Below are positions 61,199 to 61,202 of a stretch of DNA of 61,202 nt, one piece after another (the stretch's first letter is position 1; each line of letters opens with the position of its first letter). Position numbers and translations under genes: made by a program. This DNA is from Ruminococcus sp. (GTDB taxonomy: Bacteria > Bacillota > Clostridia > Oscillospirales > Ruminococcaceae): assembly GCA_017471405.1 (NCBI GenBank), contig JAFUTK010000060.1, positions 1-61,202 of the forward strand, in the 5' to 3' direction. Under the pieces are notes generated by a model. The model worked only from the letters and a program-made list of their open reading frames with translations, was not told where the DNA came from and searched no databases.

Positions 61199-61202
61199 AT
61201 AG

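Overview
The window reads as ordinary chromosome of a Gram-positive, anaerobic, spore-lineage Firmicute, most likely a Ruminococcus-like member of the Oscillospiraceae (inference; no 16S gene is present). Pointers are a V-type ATPase operon, Rex, a fermentative lactate dehydrogenase, sporulation and germination genes (spoVAD, spoVAE, dpaA, dpaB, ypeB, a SleB-type hydrolase, a SpoIID-type protein), class B sortase, Thr-rich linkers, HrcA/CIRCE control and the Prp/L27 processing pair. Promoters are very uniform: a TTGACA- or TTGCAT-like box, exactly 17 bases, then TATAAT or close to it. I counted this spacing at 15 sites.

Layout. 1-4.3 kb: end of a V-type ATPase operon (E fragment with an in-frame TAG, then A, B, D). 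4.3-10 kb: a DUF308 membrane protein, then a leftward GT2-GtrA / phosphodiester glycosidase / membrane protein operon, then leftward ypeB, rubrerythrin and an overlapping 24-codon ORF. 10.3-19 kb, rightward: cysteine desulfurase and ThiI (tRNA 4-thiouridine), CinA-C, sortase B, SleB-like hydrolase, SpoIID-like protein, and a zinc-ribbon Pro/Ala protein. 19-22.4 kb, leftward: rplU-prp-rpmA-membrane protein-obg-mrnC. 22.6-30 kb, rightward: M20 dipeptidase, a 62-aa helical protein, EcfA-type ATPase, serine hydrolase, EamA transporter, Maf, small protein, macro-domain fusion, Rex. 30-33 kb, leftward: GntR/YtrA-type regulator with an ABC-2 exporter. 33-39 kb: two ECF sigma modules flanking leftward spoVAD-spoVAE. 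39.5-42.2 kb, leftward: Hsp20 with CIRCE, two tRNA-Gln genes, OGG-type glycosylase, DUF6062. 42-54.7 kb, mostly rightward: membrane protein, RlmB, a degenerate P-type-ATPase-like protein, MscL, LDH, RmuC, an SH3-like protein, a YgjP-type metallopeptidase, glycogen phosphorylase. 54.8-61.2 kb: LytR-CpsA-Psr protein (leftward), dpaA-dpaB and a SERCA-type Ca2+ ATPase (rightward), then a leftward membrane protein at the edge.

The points I rate highest are: the 731-aa protein at 44.8 kb, which keeps a P1B-ATPase fold plan but has lost its catalytic motifs; several dispersed intergenic repeat families, one copy sitting inside the V-ATPase operon; the dipicolinate synthase / Ca2+ ATPase neighbourhood; an array of TTTCAACA motifs at 43.6-43.7 kb; the macro-domain fusion; and a candidate 24-aa membrane peptide overlapping the rubrerythrin stop. 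No CRISPR array, phage, transposase or integrase gene was found. All family assignments come from reading the translated sequence; no database search was run.
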